From NCBI RefSeq assembly GCF_003590145.2, contig NZ_CP060436.1, forward strand, positions 2,018,001 to 2,082,000: DNA of 64,000 nucleotides. The letters run 5' to 3'. The stretch's first letter is position 1. Every line of letters starts with the position of its first letter. Positions 1 to 9,397 of the stretch are shown here, one piece after another. The notes under the pieces are model-generated. The model had not been told where the DNA came from and made no database searches. It was given only the letters and a program-made list of their open reading frames with translations. A program made the position numbers and the translations under genes. This DNA comes from Pseudooceanicola algae (GTDB taxonomy: Bacteria; Pseudomonadota; Alphaproteobacteria; Rhodobacterales; Rhodobacteraceae).

Positions 1-1897
1 TGCCGGTGGATTCCACCTGGAACACGGCGACGGTCTTGGCGCGGGCGTAAAGGTCGTAGGTCTTTTCATCCTCCAGCGGGATGAGGTTGATCTGGTTCTC
101 CGCCCCCGGCGCGGGTTCGTAAAGCTGGGTACCGTCTGCGGCGACATGCAGCGGGCGCCCGCTTGCGTGGATCTGTTCGATCGCGTTCTGGATCACGGTC
201 AGGGTCTTCAGGCCAAGGAAGTCGAACTTCACCAGACCGGCCTGTTCGACCCATTTCATGTTGAACTGCGTCGCCGGCATGTCGGATCGCGGATCCTGGT
301 AAAGCGGCACCAGGTGGTCCAGAGGGCGGTCCCCGATCACCACCCCGGCCGCGTGGGTCGAGGCGTTGCGCAACAGCCCCTCGACCTGCATGCCGTACTT
401 CAGCAGCCGGTCGACGACCTCTTCGTTGCGGGCCTCTTCGGCCAGGCGCGGTTCGTCCAGCAGGGCCTTTTCGATGGAAACGGGTTTCACGCCCTCCACC
501 GGGATCAACTTGGACAGCCGGTCGACCTGGCCGTAGGGCATCTGCAACACGCGCCCGATGTCACGCACGGCGGCCTTGGACAGCAGCGCACCGAAGGTGA
601 TGATCTGACCGACCTTGTCGCGGCCGTACTTCTCCTGCACGTAGCGGATCACCTCTTCGCGGCGGTCCATGCAGAAGTCGATGTCGAAGTCGGGCATCGA
701 GACCCGTTCGGGGTTCAGGAACCGCTCGAACAGCAGGCTGTAGCGCAGCGGGTCAAGGTCGGTGATCGTCAGCGCATAGGCGACCAGCGAGCCCGCACCC
801 GACCCCCGCCCCGGCCCGACGGGAATGTCGTGATCCTTGGCCCATTGGATGAAATCCGCAACGATCAGGAAGTAGCCGGGAAAGCCCATGCCCTCGATGA
901 TGCCCAGTTCGAAATCGAGGCGTTTCTGATAGTCCTCGACCGAAACCGCATGGGGGATCACGGCCAGGCGCTTTTGCAGGCCCTCGTTGGCCATGCGGCG
1001 CAATTCAGCCACCTCGTCATCGGCAAACTTCGGCAGGATCGGGTCGCGGCGATAGGCCATGAAGGCGCAGCGTCTGGCGATCTCGACCGTGTTCTCGATG
1101 GCTTCGGGCAGATCGGCGAACAGGGTCGCCATTTCCTGCGGACTCTTGAAATAATGCTGCGCGGTCAAGCGGCGGCGCGGCTGCTGCTGGTCGACATAGG
1201 CGCCATCCGCGATGCAGATCAGCGCATCATGGGCCTCGTACATCGCGGGTTTGGGGAAATAGACATCGTTGGTCGCCACCAGCGGCAGATCCATCGCATA
1301 GGCCATTTCGACGAAACCGCGTTCGGTCTGGCGTTCCGCCAGCGGCAACCCGTCTTCTTCGGGGTGGCGCTGCAATTCGACATAAAGCCGATCCGGGAAG
1401 GCGGCGGCAAGGCGGCTCATAAGCGCCTGCGCCTCGGGGCGGTTGCCGTTCTGCAGCAATTGCCCCACCGGGCCCAGCGCCCCGCCCGACAGGCAGATCA
1501 GCCCGCCCGCGTGGGCTTCAAGCTCTTCCAGCGTGACATGGGGCAGCTCTCCGCGATGCGCGATATAGAGGCAGGAGTTCAGCTTCATCAGGTTTTCGTA
1601 ACCGGATTCGTCCTGGGCCAGCAGAACCACCGGCGCGGGGGGCCTGGGACGTTCGCCCGGCTCGGGGCGGTGCCATTGCAGATCGACCTGGCAGCCGATG
1701 ATCGGCTGCACCCCGGCCCCGGCAAGGGTGACGGAAAACTCAAGGGCCGCGAACATGTTGTTCGTGTCGGTCATGGCAAGGGCCGGCATCCCGGAGGCTT
1801 CGCAAAGCGCCGGCAGCTTCTTCAGCCGCAGGGCGCCTTCCAGCAGGGAATATTCGGTATGGGTGCGGAGGTGGATGAATCGGGGGGCGCTGCTCAT
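1..1897 (-). CDS. dnaE: DNA polymerase III subunit alpha (DnaE), 3' part outside window
   Basis: This is the catalytic alpha subunit of the replicative DNA polymerase III. The reading frame is open from the window edge to an ATG at 1897, about 632 codons, roughly the N-terminal half of a protein usually near 1,160 residues. The N-terminus reads MSSAPRFIHLRTHTEYSLLE, the classic PHP-domain start of DnaE with the metal-binding HLRTHTEYS segment, followed by LPALCEASGMPALAMTDTNN. The PHP domain and the beginning of the palm region lie in the window; the rest is cut off by the window edge and is not a truncation. The gene is transcribed away from the arsR-type gene, and about 170 bases of shared upstream sequence separate the two. 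The long plus-strand open frame over it is a high-GC shadow. Confidence 0.95.
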   Translation of the reverse strand, partial: MSSAPRFIHLRTHTEYSLLEGALRLKKLPALCEASGMPALAMTDTNNMFAALEFSVTLAGAGVQPIIGCQVDLQWHRPEPGERPRPPAPVVLLAQDESGYENLMKLNSCLYIAHRGELPHVTLEELEAHAGGLICLSGGALGPVGQLLQNGNRPEAQALMSRLAAAFPDRLYVELQRHPEEDGLPLAERQTERGFVEMAYAMDLPLVATNDVYFPKPAMYEAHDALICIADGAYVDQQQPRRRLTAQHYFKSPQEMATLFADLPEAIENTVEIARRCAFMAYRRDPILPKFADDEVAELRRMANEGLQKRLAVIPHAVSVEDYQKRLDFELGIIEGMGFPGYFLIVADFIQWAKDHDIPVGPGRGSGAGSLVAYALTITDLDPLRYSLLFERFLNPERVSMPDFDIDFCMDRREEVIRYVQEKYGRDKVGQIITFGALLSKAAVRDIGRVLQMPYGQVDRLSKLIPVEGVKPVSIEKALLDEPRLAEEARNEEVVDRLLKYGMQVEGLLRNASTHAAGVVIGDRPLDHLVPLYQDPRSDMPATQFNMKWVEQAGLVKFDFLGLKTLTVIQNAIEQIHASGRPLHVAADGTQLYEPAPGAENQINLIPLEDEKTYDLYARAKTVAVFQVESTG

Positions 1898-2071
1898 CGC
1901 GCGACCCTATGCCCGGCCCGGCAGCGCGGCAAGATCGCAGACCGGCGTTTTCGGCGCGCCCTTGTGGCGGGCCAGGGTCACCGTTAACTCAACCCCTTGA
2001 AAACAAGTATGCCTACCTTTCGGGCTAAGTTTTCCTTGCGGCATGTCCGCGCCGGGGGCAAGGTCGGTCGC

Positions 2072-2470
2072 ATGGCCAATCTCGACCTGACCTTACTCTT
2101 GTCCGCGCTTTCCGATCCGACCCGCCGGGCGGTGGTTGAACGGCTGACCCACGGGCCGGCAGCGATCAAGGAACTGGCCGCCCCGTTCGACATGGCCCTG
2201 CCGTCATTTCTGAAGCATATCGATGCGCTGGAACGCGCCGGGCTGCTGACCAGCTGGAAGGAAGGGCGGCAAAGGTTCTGCCGTCTGAACCGCCTGTCGC
2301 TGGATCCGGTCAGCGACTGGCTGGCCGATCAGCAGGGCCGTGTACGTCCCTATGACCGGGAAGGCATGGAAATGCCGGAAGGCGACAGCCCGGCCCCGGA
2401 TGCCGATTCCGCCCACGATGCAAACCCGCCCCCCCCGAACCGCCGCAACCCAAGGAGGGCCCTGCCATGA
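2072..2470 (+). CDS. ArsR-family winged-helix transcriptional regulator
   Basis: The product is a 132-residue winged-helix regulator of the ArsR/SmtB type. It begins MANLDLTLLLSALSDPTRRA, and the SDPTRRAVVERL segment followed by IKELAAPFDMALPSFLKHID is the typical helix-turn-helix of the group. No metal-binding CxC motif is present, so it belongs with the metal-independent ArsR proteins paired with SRPBCC proteins. I chose the ATG at 2072 because the 25 extra codons back to 1997 show no family similarity. The stop overlaps the next start in an ATGA arrangement, so the two genes are translationally coupled. A role as autoregulator of the pair is inferred from such ArsR-SRPBCC operons generally. 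The last 30 residues are Pro/Asp/Asn-rich and probably disordered. Confidence 0.88.
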   Translation: MANLDLTLLLSALSDPTRRAVVERLTHGPAAIKELAAPFDMALPSFLKHIDALERAGLLTSWKEGRQRFCRLNRLSLDPVSDWLADQQGRVRPYDREGMEMPEGDSPAPDADSAHDANPPPPNRRNPRRALP

Positions 2471-2931
2471 CTTCGGATCTCGACCTCACGCTGACCCGCA
2501 TCATCCCGGCCCCGCCGCTGACGGTCTGGCGCTGTTGGATCGAAGCCCCTTTGTTGATGAAATGGTTCACCCCGGCCCCGGTGCGGACCCTGGCGGCGGA
2601 TGTCGATCCGCGCCCCGGCGGGCGGTTCCACACCCGGATGGGCCTGCCCGACGGCACCGAGGTGGATTCCGAAGGCTGCATCCTGACTGCCGAACCGGGC
2701 CGCAGCCTGATCTTCACCGATACCATGTCGCAGGATTACCGCCCCAATACCCAGCCCTTCATGTCCGCGCGCCTGTCCTTCCGCCCCGCCCCCGGCGGCA
2801 CCATCTACGAAGCGCTGATCCTGCATGCCGATGCCGAAACCCGGCAGCGGCACGAGGAGATGGGCTTTCATGAAGGCTGGAGCCAGGCCACGGACCAGTT
2901 GAGCGACCTGGCAGCATCGCTTAACAATTAG
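2467..2931 (+). CDS. SRPBCC (AHSA1-like) domain protein
   Basis: A 154-residue protein of the START/Bet v1-like superfamily, AHSA1/DUF-type. The motifs LTRIIPAPPLTVWRCWIEAP, KWFTPAPVRT and the closing HEEMGFHEGWSQATDQLSDL match the family pattern in which a hydrophobic cavity is built by an N-terminal helix-grip fold. It is translationally coupled to the upstream ArsR regulator. Members of this family paired with ArsR are usually of unknown ligand specificity, so no substrate is assigned here. Length is normal for the family. It is followed by about 150 bases before the xanthine dehydrogenase operon, with no clear terminator. Confidence 0.88.
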   Translation: MTSDLDLTLTRIIPAPPLTVWRCWIEAPLLMKWFTPAPVRTLAADVDPRPGGRFHTRMGLPDGTEVDSEGCILTAEPGRSLIFTDTMSQDYRPNTQPFMSARLSFRPAPGGTIYEALILHADAETRQRHEEMGFHEGWSQATDQLSDLAASLNN

Positions 2932-3083
2932 GCCATTTCCCGGCGTCAGATCAAAAATTCGCCACATCAGACCTTGCAAGGACAGGGTTGCATGTCTTTG
3001 ATGGGTCGAACTGTTTCGCCGCCCCCCTTCCGCCGCATCGGGGGGGCCTTGCTGGCTGGGGTAACGCGGTGGATGATATCTGC

Positions 3084-4451
3084 ATGACACTCTCCTTTCA
3101 CCTGAACGGAGACCGGGTGGACCTTCGGGACGTTCCGCCCACGACAACGCTTCTGGACTGGCTACGGATCGATCGGGGGCTGACCGGGACAAAGGAAGGC
3201 TGCAACGAAGGCGATTGCGGCGCCTGCACGGTGATGGTCACCGGCGAGGACGGGCCGAAGGCGCTGAACGCCTGCATCCTGTTCCTGCCGCAACTTCAGG
3301 GCAAATCCGTGACCACCGTCGAAGGGCTGACACCGGCCGAGGGCGGCCTGCATCCCGTCCAGCAGGCCATGGTCGACGAACATGGTTCGCAATGCGGGTT
3401 CTGTACCCCCGGTTTCGTCATGTCGATGGCCACGGCGCAGATCACCGGCGAAGCCGATCACGACCTGACGCTGGCGGGCAACCTGTGCCGCTGCACGGGC
3501 TATGCCCCGATCATCCGCGCCGCGGACAAGGCCGTGACGGCGCCGGTGCCCGCCCATCTGCCCGCCACCTTCCGCATGCCGGTCGAGCCCGAGGGCACGG
3601 CGTTCCAGCCCGAAACCGCAGACGATCTGGCAGCCTGGTACGCCATGCACCCGCAGGCGACGCTGGTCGCCGGGGCCACCGACCTTGGCCTGCATGTCAC
3701 CAAGGCCATGCGGGACCTGGGCGAGGTCGCCTTCCTGAACCGCTGCGCCGATCTGAAAGGGATCGAGGTCACCGAGACCGAGATCCGCATCGGTGCCATG
3801 GTCACCTTTTCCGAGCTTCTGCCGGTCATCACGCCCATCCACCCCGGTTTCGCGACCATGCTGAAACGCTTTGCCTCCGTTCAGGTGCGCAATGCCGCGA
3901 CCGTGGGTGGAAATATCGCCAATGGTTCGCCCATCGGGGACAGCCCGCCGGCCTTCATCGCGCTTGGCGCGCAGGTGCATCTGCGCAAGGGCGAGGAAAG
4001 GCGCAGCCTGCTGGTCGAGGAGTTCTTCCTTGAATACGGCAAGCAGGACCGGGCGCCCGGCGAATTCGTCGAGGCGATCAGCATTCCGCGCCAGCCCGAC
4101 CGGCTGGCCTGCTACAAGCTGTCCAAACGCGCCGATCAGGATATCTCGGCCGTCTGCGGCTGCTTCAACATTACGGTCGAGGACGGCGTGGTCACCGACG
4201 CGAAAATCGCCTTTGGCGGCATGGCGGGCGTGCCCAAGCGCGCGACGGCGGTCGAGGCCGCCATCACCGGCCAGCTCTGGAACGAGACGATCCTTGCCAC
4301 CGCCGCCCCCGCCTGGGCGCAGGATTTCCAGCCGCTCAGCGACATGCGGGCTTCGGCGGACTACCGGCTGACCTCGGCGGCCAACATGCTGGAACGCTAC
4401 CTGCTGACCGACATGGGACAGATGACGACCCTTGCGGAGGTTTCGGCATGA
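3084..4451 (+). CDS. xdhA: Xanthine dehydrogenase small subunit (2Fe-2S and FAD domains)
   Basis: The small subunit of the molybdenum hydroxylase that oxidises hypoxanthine and xanthine to urate. Of 455 residues, the first 160 or so hold the plant-type ferredoxin cluster (CNEGDCGACTVMV) and the second 2Fe-2S domain (CGFCTPGFVMS and LCRCTGYAPI). The rest is the FAD domain, with TLVAGATDLGLHVTK and TVGGNIANGSPIGDSPP. The ATG at 3084 is preferred over one 32 codons upstream because MTLSFHLNGDRV is the normal family N-terminus. The stop overlaps xdhB by four bases (ATGA). Electrons pass from the molybdenum site in XdhB through both clusters to FAD and NAD+. Confidence 0.95.
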   Translation: MTLSFHLNGDRVDLRDVPPTTTLLDWLRIDRGLTGTKEGCNEGDCGACTVMVTGEDGPKALNACILFLPQLQGKSVTTVEGLTPAEGGLHPVQQAMVDEHGSQCGFCTPGFVMSMATAQITGEADHDLTLAGNLCRCTGYAPIIRAADKAVTAPVPAHLPATFRMPVEPEGTAFQPETADDLAAWYAMHPQATLVAGATDLGLHVTKAMRDLGEVAFLNRCADLKGIEVTETEIRIGAMVTFSELLPVITPIHPGFATMLKRFASVQVRNAATVGGNIANGSPIGDSPPAFIALGAQVHLRKGEERRSLLVEEFFLEYGKQDRAPGEFVEAISIPRQPDRLACYKLSKRADQDISAVCGCFNITVEDGVVTDAKIAFGGMAGVPKRATAVEAAITGQLWNETILATAAPAWAQDFQPLSDMRASADYRLTSAANMLERYLLTDMGQMTTLAEVSA

Positions 4452-6874
4452 ACGATCAGGTTCGCAAACCCCTGCCCCATGACGCCGCCCCCCTGCATGT
4501 GACGGGCGAGGCGCGCTATGTCGACGACATCCCGATGCCGGCGAATTGCCTGCACCTGGCCTTCGGCACCTCGCCCGTGGCGCGGGGCGTGCTGAAATCC
4601 ATCGACCTCGCCCCGGTGCGCGCCGCGCCGGGTGTCGTCCGGGTGATGCTGGCCGAGGATCTGCCCTTTGCCAACGACACTGCCTCGGCCCCGGTGCATG
4701 ACGAGCCCCTGCTGTCGACCGGCAGCCTGAATTTCGTCGGTCAGCCGGTCTTTGTCGTAGCCGCCACCAGCCACCACGCGGCGCGCTTCGCGGCCCGGCA
4801 GGCGGTGATGGAGATCGAGGAAGAGACCCCGATCCTGACCGTGGACGCGGCGCTGGCCGCCGAAAGCTATATCGAACATCCGCCGCTGACCTGGACCAAG
4901 GGCGATGCGAGCGCCGCGATTGCCGCGGCGCCGCTGCGCCTTGAGGGGCGCTGCGAGATGGGCGGGCAGGAGCATTTCTACCTGGAAGGCCAGGCCGCGC
5001 TGGCCCTGCCGCAGGAGGGGGGCGACATGATCGTCAATTCCTCGACCCAGCATCCAACCGAGATCCAGCACAAGGTGGCCGAGGCGCTTGGCCTGCCGAT
5101 GAATGCCGTGCGGGTCGAAAGCCGCCGTATGGGCGGCGGGTTCGGTGGCAAGGAAAGCCAGGGCAATGGCCTGGCGGTGGCCTGCGCGGTGATGGCGCGG
5201 GCGACCGGACGTCCCTGCAAGATGCGCTATGATCGCGACGACGACATGCAGATCACCGGCAAGCGACACGATTTCCGCATCGATTACGAGGTCGGCTACG
5301 ACGAGACGGGGCGCATCCTGGGTGTGGATTTCCGTCAGTACACCCGCTGCGGCTGGTCACAGGATCTGAGCCTTGCGGTGGCAGACCGGGCGATGCTGCA
5401 TGCGGATAACGCCTATTTGCTGGAAAACGTGCGGATCGAAAGCCATCGCCTGCGGACCAACATGTGTTCGGCCACTGCCTATCGCGGGTTCGGCGGGCCG
5501 CAGGGGGTCGTGGGGATCGAGCGGGTGCTGGATCATCTGGCCCATGCCCTCGGGATGGATCCGGTGGCGGTGCGGCAGGTGAATTACTATGCCGATTACA
5601 CGCCGGAGAGCGCAATTGGGGGCGCTGCCCCCGCGCCTGCGGCGCCCCCCCGGGATATTGTCGACAGGGAAACGGATCTGACGTCTCGCGGCGCGGTCGG
5701 CGCCTTGTCCGAGGGCGCGGCCGTGGCGCCACCGCCGGGGGCGCAGACAACGCCCTATGGGATGCCGATCGAGGATTTCTGTCTTGGGCGGCTGACGGAG
5801 GCCCTGCTGGAGAGCAGCGAATACGCCGCGCGCAAGAGGGCGATTGCGGAATGGAACGAAGCCAACCCGGTCCTGAAGCGCGGTCTTGGGTTTTCGCCGG
5901 TGAAGTTCGGGATTTCCTTCACACTGAGCCATCTCAACCAGGCCGGGGCATTGGTGCATGTCTATCAGGATGGCTCGGTCCATCTGAACCATGGCGGGAC
6001 CGAGATGGGACAGGGTCTGTTCCAGAAGGTCGCTCAGGTCGCCGCAAGCCGGTTCGGTATTTCGATGGAGATGGTGAAGATCACCGCCACGGATACCGCC
6101 AAGGTGCCCAATACTTCGGCCACGGCGGCCTCGAGCGGGTCGGATCTGAACGGCATGGCCGTGAAGGCCGCCTGCGACACCCTGCGCGACCGGATCGCGG
6201 GCGTGGTGGCCGAGTTGCACCAGGTGCGTGTTGAAGAGGTCGTTTTTCAGGGTGGTGAGGTTCTGGCGGGTGGCAATGCCCTGAGCTTTGCCGAGGCGGC
6301 GCAGCTGACCTATCAGGCGCAGGTCAGCCTGAGCGCCACGGGGCATTACCGCACCCCGGATCTGAGCTGGGACCGGATGAAGGGGGCGGGCAAGCCGTTC
6401 TTCTATTTCGCCCATGGCGCGGCCCTGACCGAGGTGGTCGTTGACCGGCTGACCGGCGAATACCGCATCCTGCGCGCTGATATGCTGCATGAAGCGGGCG
6501 AAAGCCTGAACCCCGCGCTGGATCTCGGTCAGGTCGAGGGCGCCTATGTGCAGGGCGCCGGCTGGCTGACCACCGAGGAGCTGGTCTGGGACGGCAAGGG
6601 CCGGCTGCGCACCCATGCGCCTTCGACCTACAAGATCCCGGCCGTGTCGGACCGACCGAAGATCTTCAACGTCGCCCTGTGGGACGAACCGAACCCGGCC
6701 GCGACGATCTATCGGTCGAAAGCGGTGGGGGAGCCGCCCTTCATGCTGGGGATCTCGGCCTGGCTGGCGTTGTCGGATGCGGTCGCGGCCTTTGGGACCG
6801 CCTATCCGGTGCTGGATGCGCCGGCGACGCCCGAGCGCGTGTTGGCTGCGATCAATCGGGTGCGCGGTGTTTGA
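4448..6874 (+). CDS. xdhB: Xanthine dehydrogenase large molybdopterin subunit, carrying a repeat-derived insertion
   Basis: The molybdenum-cofactor subunit of xanthine dehydrogenase, 808 residues. Recognisable segments are GGQEHFYLEGQAALA, RMGGGFGGKES, YRGFGGPQGVVGIERVLD, GGTEMGQGLFQKVAQVA and the catalytic-glutamate region KAVGEPPFMLGIS near the C-terminus. The protein is some 30-40 residues longer than the usual 770-780. The excess lies at about residues 391-436, between NYYADYTPES and TTPYGMPIEDF. There the DNA (5618-5672) is a copy of the dispersed GC-rich repeat seen elsewhere in this window, read in frame as Ala/Pro-rich sequence. Because reading is uninterrupted, the enzyme is probably still made; the insertion falls between conserved blocks. 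Confidence 0.95.
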   Translation: MNDQVRKPLPHDAAPLHVTGEARYVDDIPMPANCLHLAFGTSPVARGVLKSIDLAPVRAAPGVVRVMLAEDLPFANDTASAPVHDEPLLSTGSLNFVGQPVFVVAATSHHAARFAARQAVMEIEEETPILTVDAALAAESYIEHPPLTWTKGDASAAIAAAPLRLEGRCEMGGQEHFYLEGQAALALPQEGGDMIVNSSTQHPTEIQHKVAEALGLPMNAVRVESRRMGGGFGGKESQGNGLAVACAVMARATGRPCKMRYDRDDDMQITGKRHDFRIDYEVGYDETGRILGVDFRQYTRCGWSQDLSLAVADRAMLHADNAYLLENVRIESHRLRTNMCSATAYRGFGGPQGVVGIERVLDHLAHALGMDPVAVRQVNYYADYTPESAIGGAAPAPAAPPRDIVDRETDLTSRGAVGALSEGAAVAPPPGAQTTPYGMPIEDFCLGRLTEALLESSEYAARKRAIAEWNEANPVLKRGLGFSPVKFGISFTLSHLNQAGALVHVYQDGSVHLNHGGTEMGQGLFQKVAQVAASRFGISMEMVKITATDTAKVPNTSATAASSGSDLNGMAVKAACDTLRDRIAGVVAELHQVRVEEVVFQGGEVLAGGNALSFAEAAQLTYQAQVSLSATGHYRTPDLSWDRMKGAGKPFFYFAHGAALTEVVVDRLTGEYRILRADMLHEAGESLNPALDLGQVEGAYVQGAGWLTTEELVWDGKGRLRTHAPSTYKIPAVSDRPKIFNVALWDEPNPAATIYRSKAVGEPPFMLGISAWLALSDAVAAFGTAYPVLDAPATPERVLAAINRVRGV
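5618..5672 (+). repeat. Dispersed GC-rich palindromic repeat inside xdhB
   Basis: The element starts with the palindrome GGGGGCGCTGCCCCC and ends with CCCCCGGGATATTG, TCGACAGGGAAAC. The same two blocks occur at 17366-17442 and, reversed, at 51441-51497. This copy is wholly within the xdhB reading frame. Confidence 0.8.
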
Positions 6875-7802
6875 CCGCGATGCCCTGGCCGATGCGCTGA
6901 CCCGCGCGCCGCGCGTGGTGCGGGTGGTCGTCGCCTCGGCTCGTGGATCGGTGCCACGCGGGGCGGGGACGGCGATGATCGTCGGCCCCGATTTCCTGAT
7001 CGGCACCATTGGTGGCGGCACGCTGGAACACGAGGCCATGGGGCGGGCGCGTGGCCTTGTCACCGATCTGCTGGAAAAGCGCGCGCTTGGCCCGGACCTT
7101 GGCCAGTGCTGTGGCGGGGCGGTGAGCCTGCTGTACGAAATCTACGATGCCGCGCGGCTGGCGACCCTGCCCGAGACGGTGATCGCGCGGCCCCTGCCCG
7201 GGGGCAGCGACGCGATGCCCTTTGCGGTCAAGCGGGTGTTGGCGGGCGCACGCGGCGCGGGTGATCTGCCGCACCCCGGGATCATCGCGGGCTGGATGGT
7301 CGAATCTGTTCTGCGCCCGACGCGCCAGATCTGGGTCTGGGGCGCGGGCCACGTTGGTCGGGCTGTGGTTTCCGTACTGGCGCCCCTGCCCGGCTTCGCC
7401 CTGACCTGGGTTGATACGGGGGCGGAGCGGTTTCCGGCGTCTGTCCCGGCTGGTGTCACCGCCCTGCCCGCCGCCGATCCGGTGGTGCTGGCGCAGCATG
7501 CGCCACCGCAGGCAGAGCATCTGATCCTGACCTATAGCCATAGCCTTGACCTTGCGCTGTGCGATGCGCTGCTGACACGCGGCTTTTCGGCCTGCGGGCT
7601 GATCGGCTCGGCCAGCAAATGGGTGCGGTTTCAGCGCCGGTTGCGGGACCTCGGCCATGCCCCTGCCCGGATAGCGCGCATTTCCTGCCCGATCGGCGAT
7701 CCGTCCATCGGCAAACATCCGCAAGAGATTGCCGTAAGCGTCGCGGCAGAGATACTTGGACGACAGGCGCATCAAGACGCCATCAGGGAACGGGAAGCGT
7801 GA
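6867..7802 (+). CDS. xdhC: XdhC: molybdenum cofactor insertion/sulfuration chaperone
   Basis: XdhC binds the molybdenum cofactor, promotes its sulfuration and delivers it to XdhB. The 311-residue protein shows the XdhC N-terminal motifs VRVVVASARGSVPRGAGTAM and GTIGGGTLEHEAMGRA, the cysteine motif LGQCCGGAVSLLYE, and a C-terminal Rossmann-like part (WVWGAGHVGRAVVSVLAPLP and LIGSASKWVRFQRRL). The start is taken as the GTG at 6867, which overlaps the end of xdhB; no ATG in frame gives a sensible N-terminus and upstream codons belong to xdhB. The stop overlaps the GTG start of the next gene, so the purine transporter is in the same operon. Confidence 0.9.
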   Translation: MFDRDALADALTRAPRVVRVVVASARGSVPRGAGTAMIVGPDFLIGTIGGGTLEHEAMGRARGLVTDLLEKRALGPDLGQCCGGAVSLLYEIYDAARLATLPETVIARPLPGGSDAMPFAVKRVLAGARGAGDLPHPGIIAGWMVESVLRPTRQIWVWGAGHVGRAVVSVLAPLPGFALTWVDTGAERFPASVPAGVTALPAADPVVLAQHAPPQAEHLILTYSHSLDLALCDALLTRGFSACGLIGSASKWVRFQRRLRDLGHAPARIARISCPIGDPSIGKHPQEIAVSVAAEILGRQAHQDAIREREA

Positions 7803-9319
7803 CGCGAAGTCTTCTTTCAATCAGGGGCCTGACCAAGGCCTATCCGGGGGTCGTCGCCAACGACGATGTCTCCTTCGAGATCCAGCCGGGCGAGGTACAC
7901 GCGTTGCTGGGGGAAAATGGCGCTGGCAAGTCCACGCTGGTCAAGATGATCTATGGGCTGGTGAAACCCGATCAGGGCGAGATGGTCCTGGGCGGCACGG
8001 TCTACAGCCCCGGCGAACCGCAGGAAGCGCGGGCGCGGGGCGTGGCCATGGTGTTTCAGCATTTCAGCCTGTTCAACGCGCTGAACGTGGCCGAGAATGT
8101 CGCGCTTGGCATGGCCGAACCGCCCGGGACGCGGGAGCTGGCGGAAAGGATCCGCACCGTTTCGGAACAATACGGGCTGCCGCTGGATCCGTGGAAGCTG
8201 GTCGGTGATCTGTCAGCCGGAGAACGCCAGCGGGTCGAGATCATCCGCTGCCTTCTGCAGGATCCCAAGCTGCTGATCATGGACGAGCCGACCAGCGTTC
8301 TGACCCCGCAGGAAGTCGAGATCCTGTTTGCCACCCTGCGCAAGCTGAAGGCCGAGGGGACCTCGATCCTGTACATCTCGCACAAGCTCGAGGAAATCCG
8401 CACGTTGTGTGACGAGGCGACGATCCTGCGGCTGGGCCGCAAGGTGGCGACCTGCACACCGCGCGAAGTGACGGCGGCGCAGATGGCCGAACTGATGGTG
8501 GGCTCCGAATTGCACCGCCCCGAACGCGCGGCAACCACGGTGCCCGGTGAGGTACGGCTGGCGCTGAATGGGCTGTCGGTCGCCTCTCCGGGCCAATTCG
8601 GCACCGCATTGAAAGATGTTACCCTGACGGTGCGCGCCGGTGAGGTCCTGGGCCTTGCCGGGGTTGCAGGCAACGGGCAGGACGAACTGCTGGCCGCCCT
8701 GTCGGGCGAGATCATCGCGAAACCCGGCATGGTCGTGCTGGACGGGCGGGAAATTGGCAACAAGGGGCCGGGGCAGCGCCGCCGTCTGGGATTGCTGACC
8801 GCGCCCGAGGAACGGCTGGGACATGCGGCCGCCCCGGACATGAGCCTGACGGAAAATGCCCTGCTGACCGGGGCCGAACGCGAAGGGCTGATGTCCAACG
8901 GGTTCCTCAACTGGCCCAAGGCGCGGGATTTCGCGGCGCGGATCATCGAGCGGTTCGATGTGCGCACACCGGGCACCGAAACCGCCGCGCGGGCCCTTTC
9001 GGGGGGGAACCTGCAGAAATTCGTCATTGGCCGGGAAGTCATGCAGCGCCCGGACGTCCTGGTGGTGAACCAGCCGACCTGGGGTGTGGATGCCGCCGCA
9101 GCGGCGACGATCCGGCAGGCATTGCTGGACCTCGCCGCTGGTGGCGCCGCCGTGGTGGTGATCAGTCAGGATCTGGACGAACTGATGGAGGTCTCGGACA
9201 ACTTCGGCGCGCTCAACGAGGGCCGTCTGTCCGAGATCCTGCCGGCGGCGGGTCTGACAATGGAGAAGATCGGGCTGATGATGGGCGGGGCCCACGGAAT
9301 GGAGGTGGCCCATGTCTGA
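7799..9319 (+). CDS. ABC transporter ATP-binding protein, two-domain, nucleoside/BMP type
   Basis: The ATPase of an ABC importer for simple sugars or nucleosides, 506 residues with two ABC domains in tandem. Domain 1 has Walker A GENGAGKST, signature LSAGERQRVE and Walker B LLIMDEPTSVLTP. Domain 2 has the degenerate Walker A GVAGNGQDELLAAL usual for the second half of this family, signature LSGGNLQKFVIG, and VLVVNQPTWGVDAAAAATI. The GTG at 7799 overlaps the xdhC stop. Followed by two permeases and a BMP-family binding protein, it belongs to the nucleoside/purine branch. Coupling to xdhABC suggests uptake of purine nucleosides or bases, although ligand specificity cannot be read from the sequence. 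Confidence 0.93.
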   Translation: MTRSLLSIRGLTKAYPGVVANDDVSFEIQPGEVHALLGENGAGKSTLVKMIYGLVKPDQGEMVLGGTVYSPGEPQEARARGVAMVFQHFSLFNALNVAENVALGMAEPPGTRELAERIRTVSEQYGLPLDPWKLVGDLSAGERQRVEIIRCLLQDPKLLIMDEPTSVLTPQEVEILFATLRKLKAEGTSILYISHKLEEIRTLCDEATILRLGRKVATCTPREVTAAQMAELMVGSELHRPERAATTVPGEVRLALNGLSVASPGQFGTALKDVTLTVRAGEVLGLAGVAGNGQDELLAALSGEIIAKPGMVVLDGREIGNKGPGQRRRLGLLTAPEERLGHAAAPDMSLTENALLTGAEREGLMSNGFLNWPKARDFAARIIERFDVRTPGTETAARALSGGNLQKFVIGREVMQRPDVLVVNQPTWGVDAAAAATIRQALLDLAAGGAAVVVISQDLDELMEVSDNFGALNEGRLSEILPAAGLTMEKIGLMMGGAHGMEVAHV

Positions 9320-9350
9320 ATTTGATCGGGCCGTATCGCGGGTGGAAAAC

Positions 9351-9389
9351 TGCGCCTCCGGCGGGAGTATTTCCGGCCAGATGACAGGG
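9351..9389 (+). repeat. Dispersed repeat, CCTCCGGCGGGAGTATTT type, between transporter genes
   Basis: The 78-base gap between the ATPase and permease genes contains GCCTCCGGCGGGAGTATTTC followed by CGGCCAGATGACAGGG. Related blocks occur at 36668-36702 and, in a head-to-head pair, at 52986-53106. It sits inside the operon and contributes the GACAGGGAA stretch that serves as ribosome binding site for the permease gene. Confidence 0.7.
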
Positions 9390-9397
9390 AACCGCGC

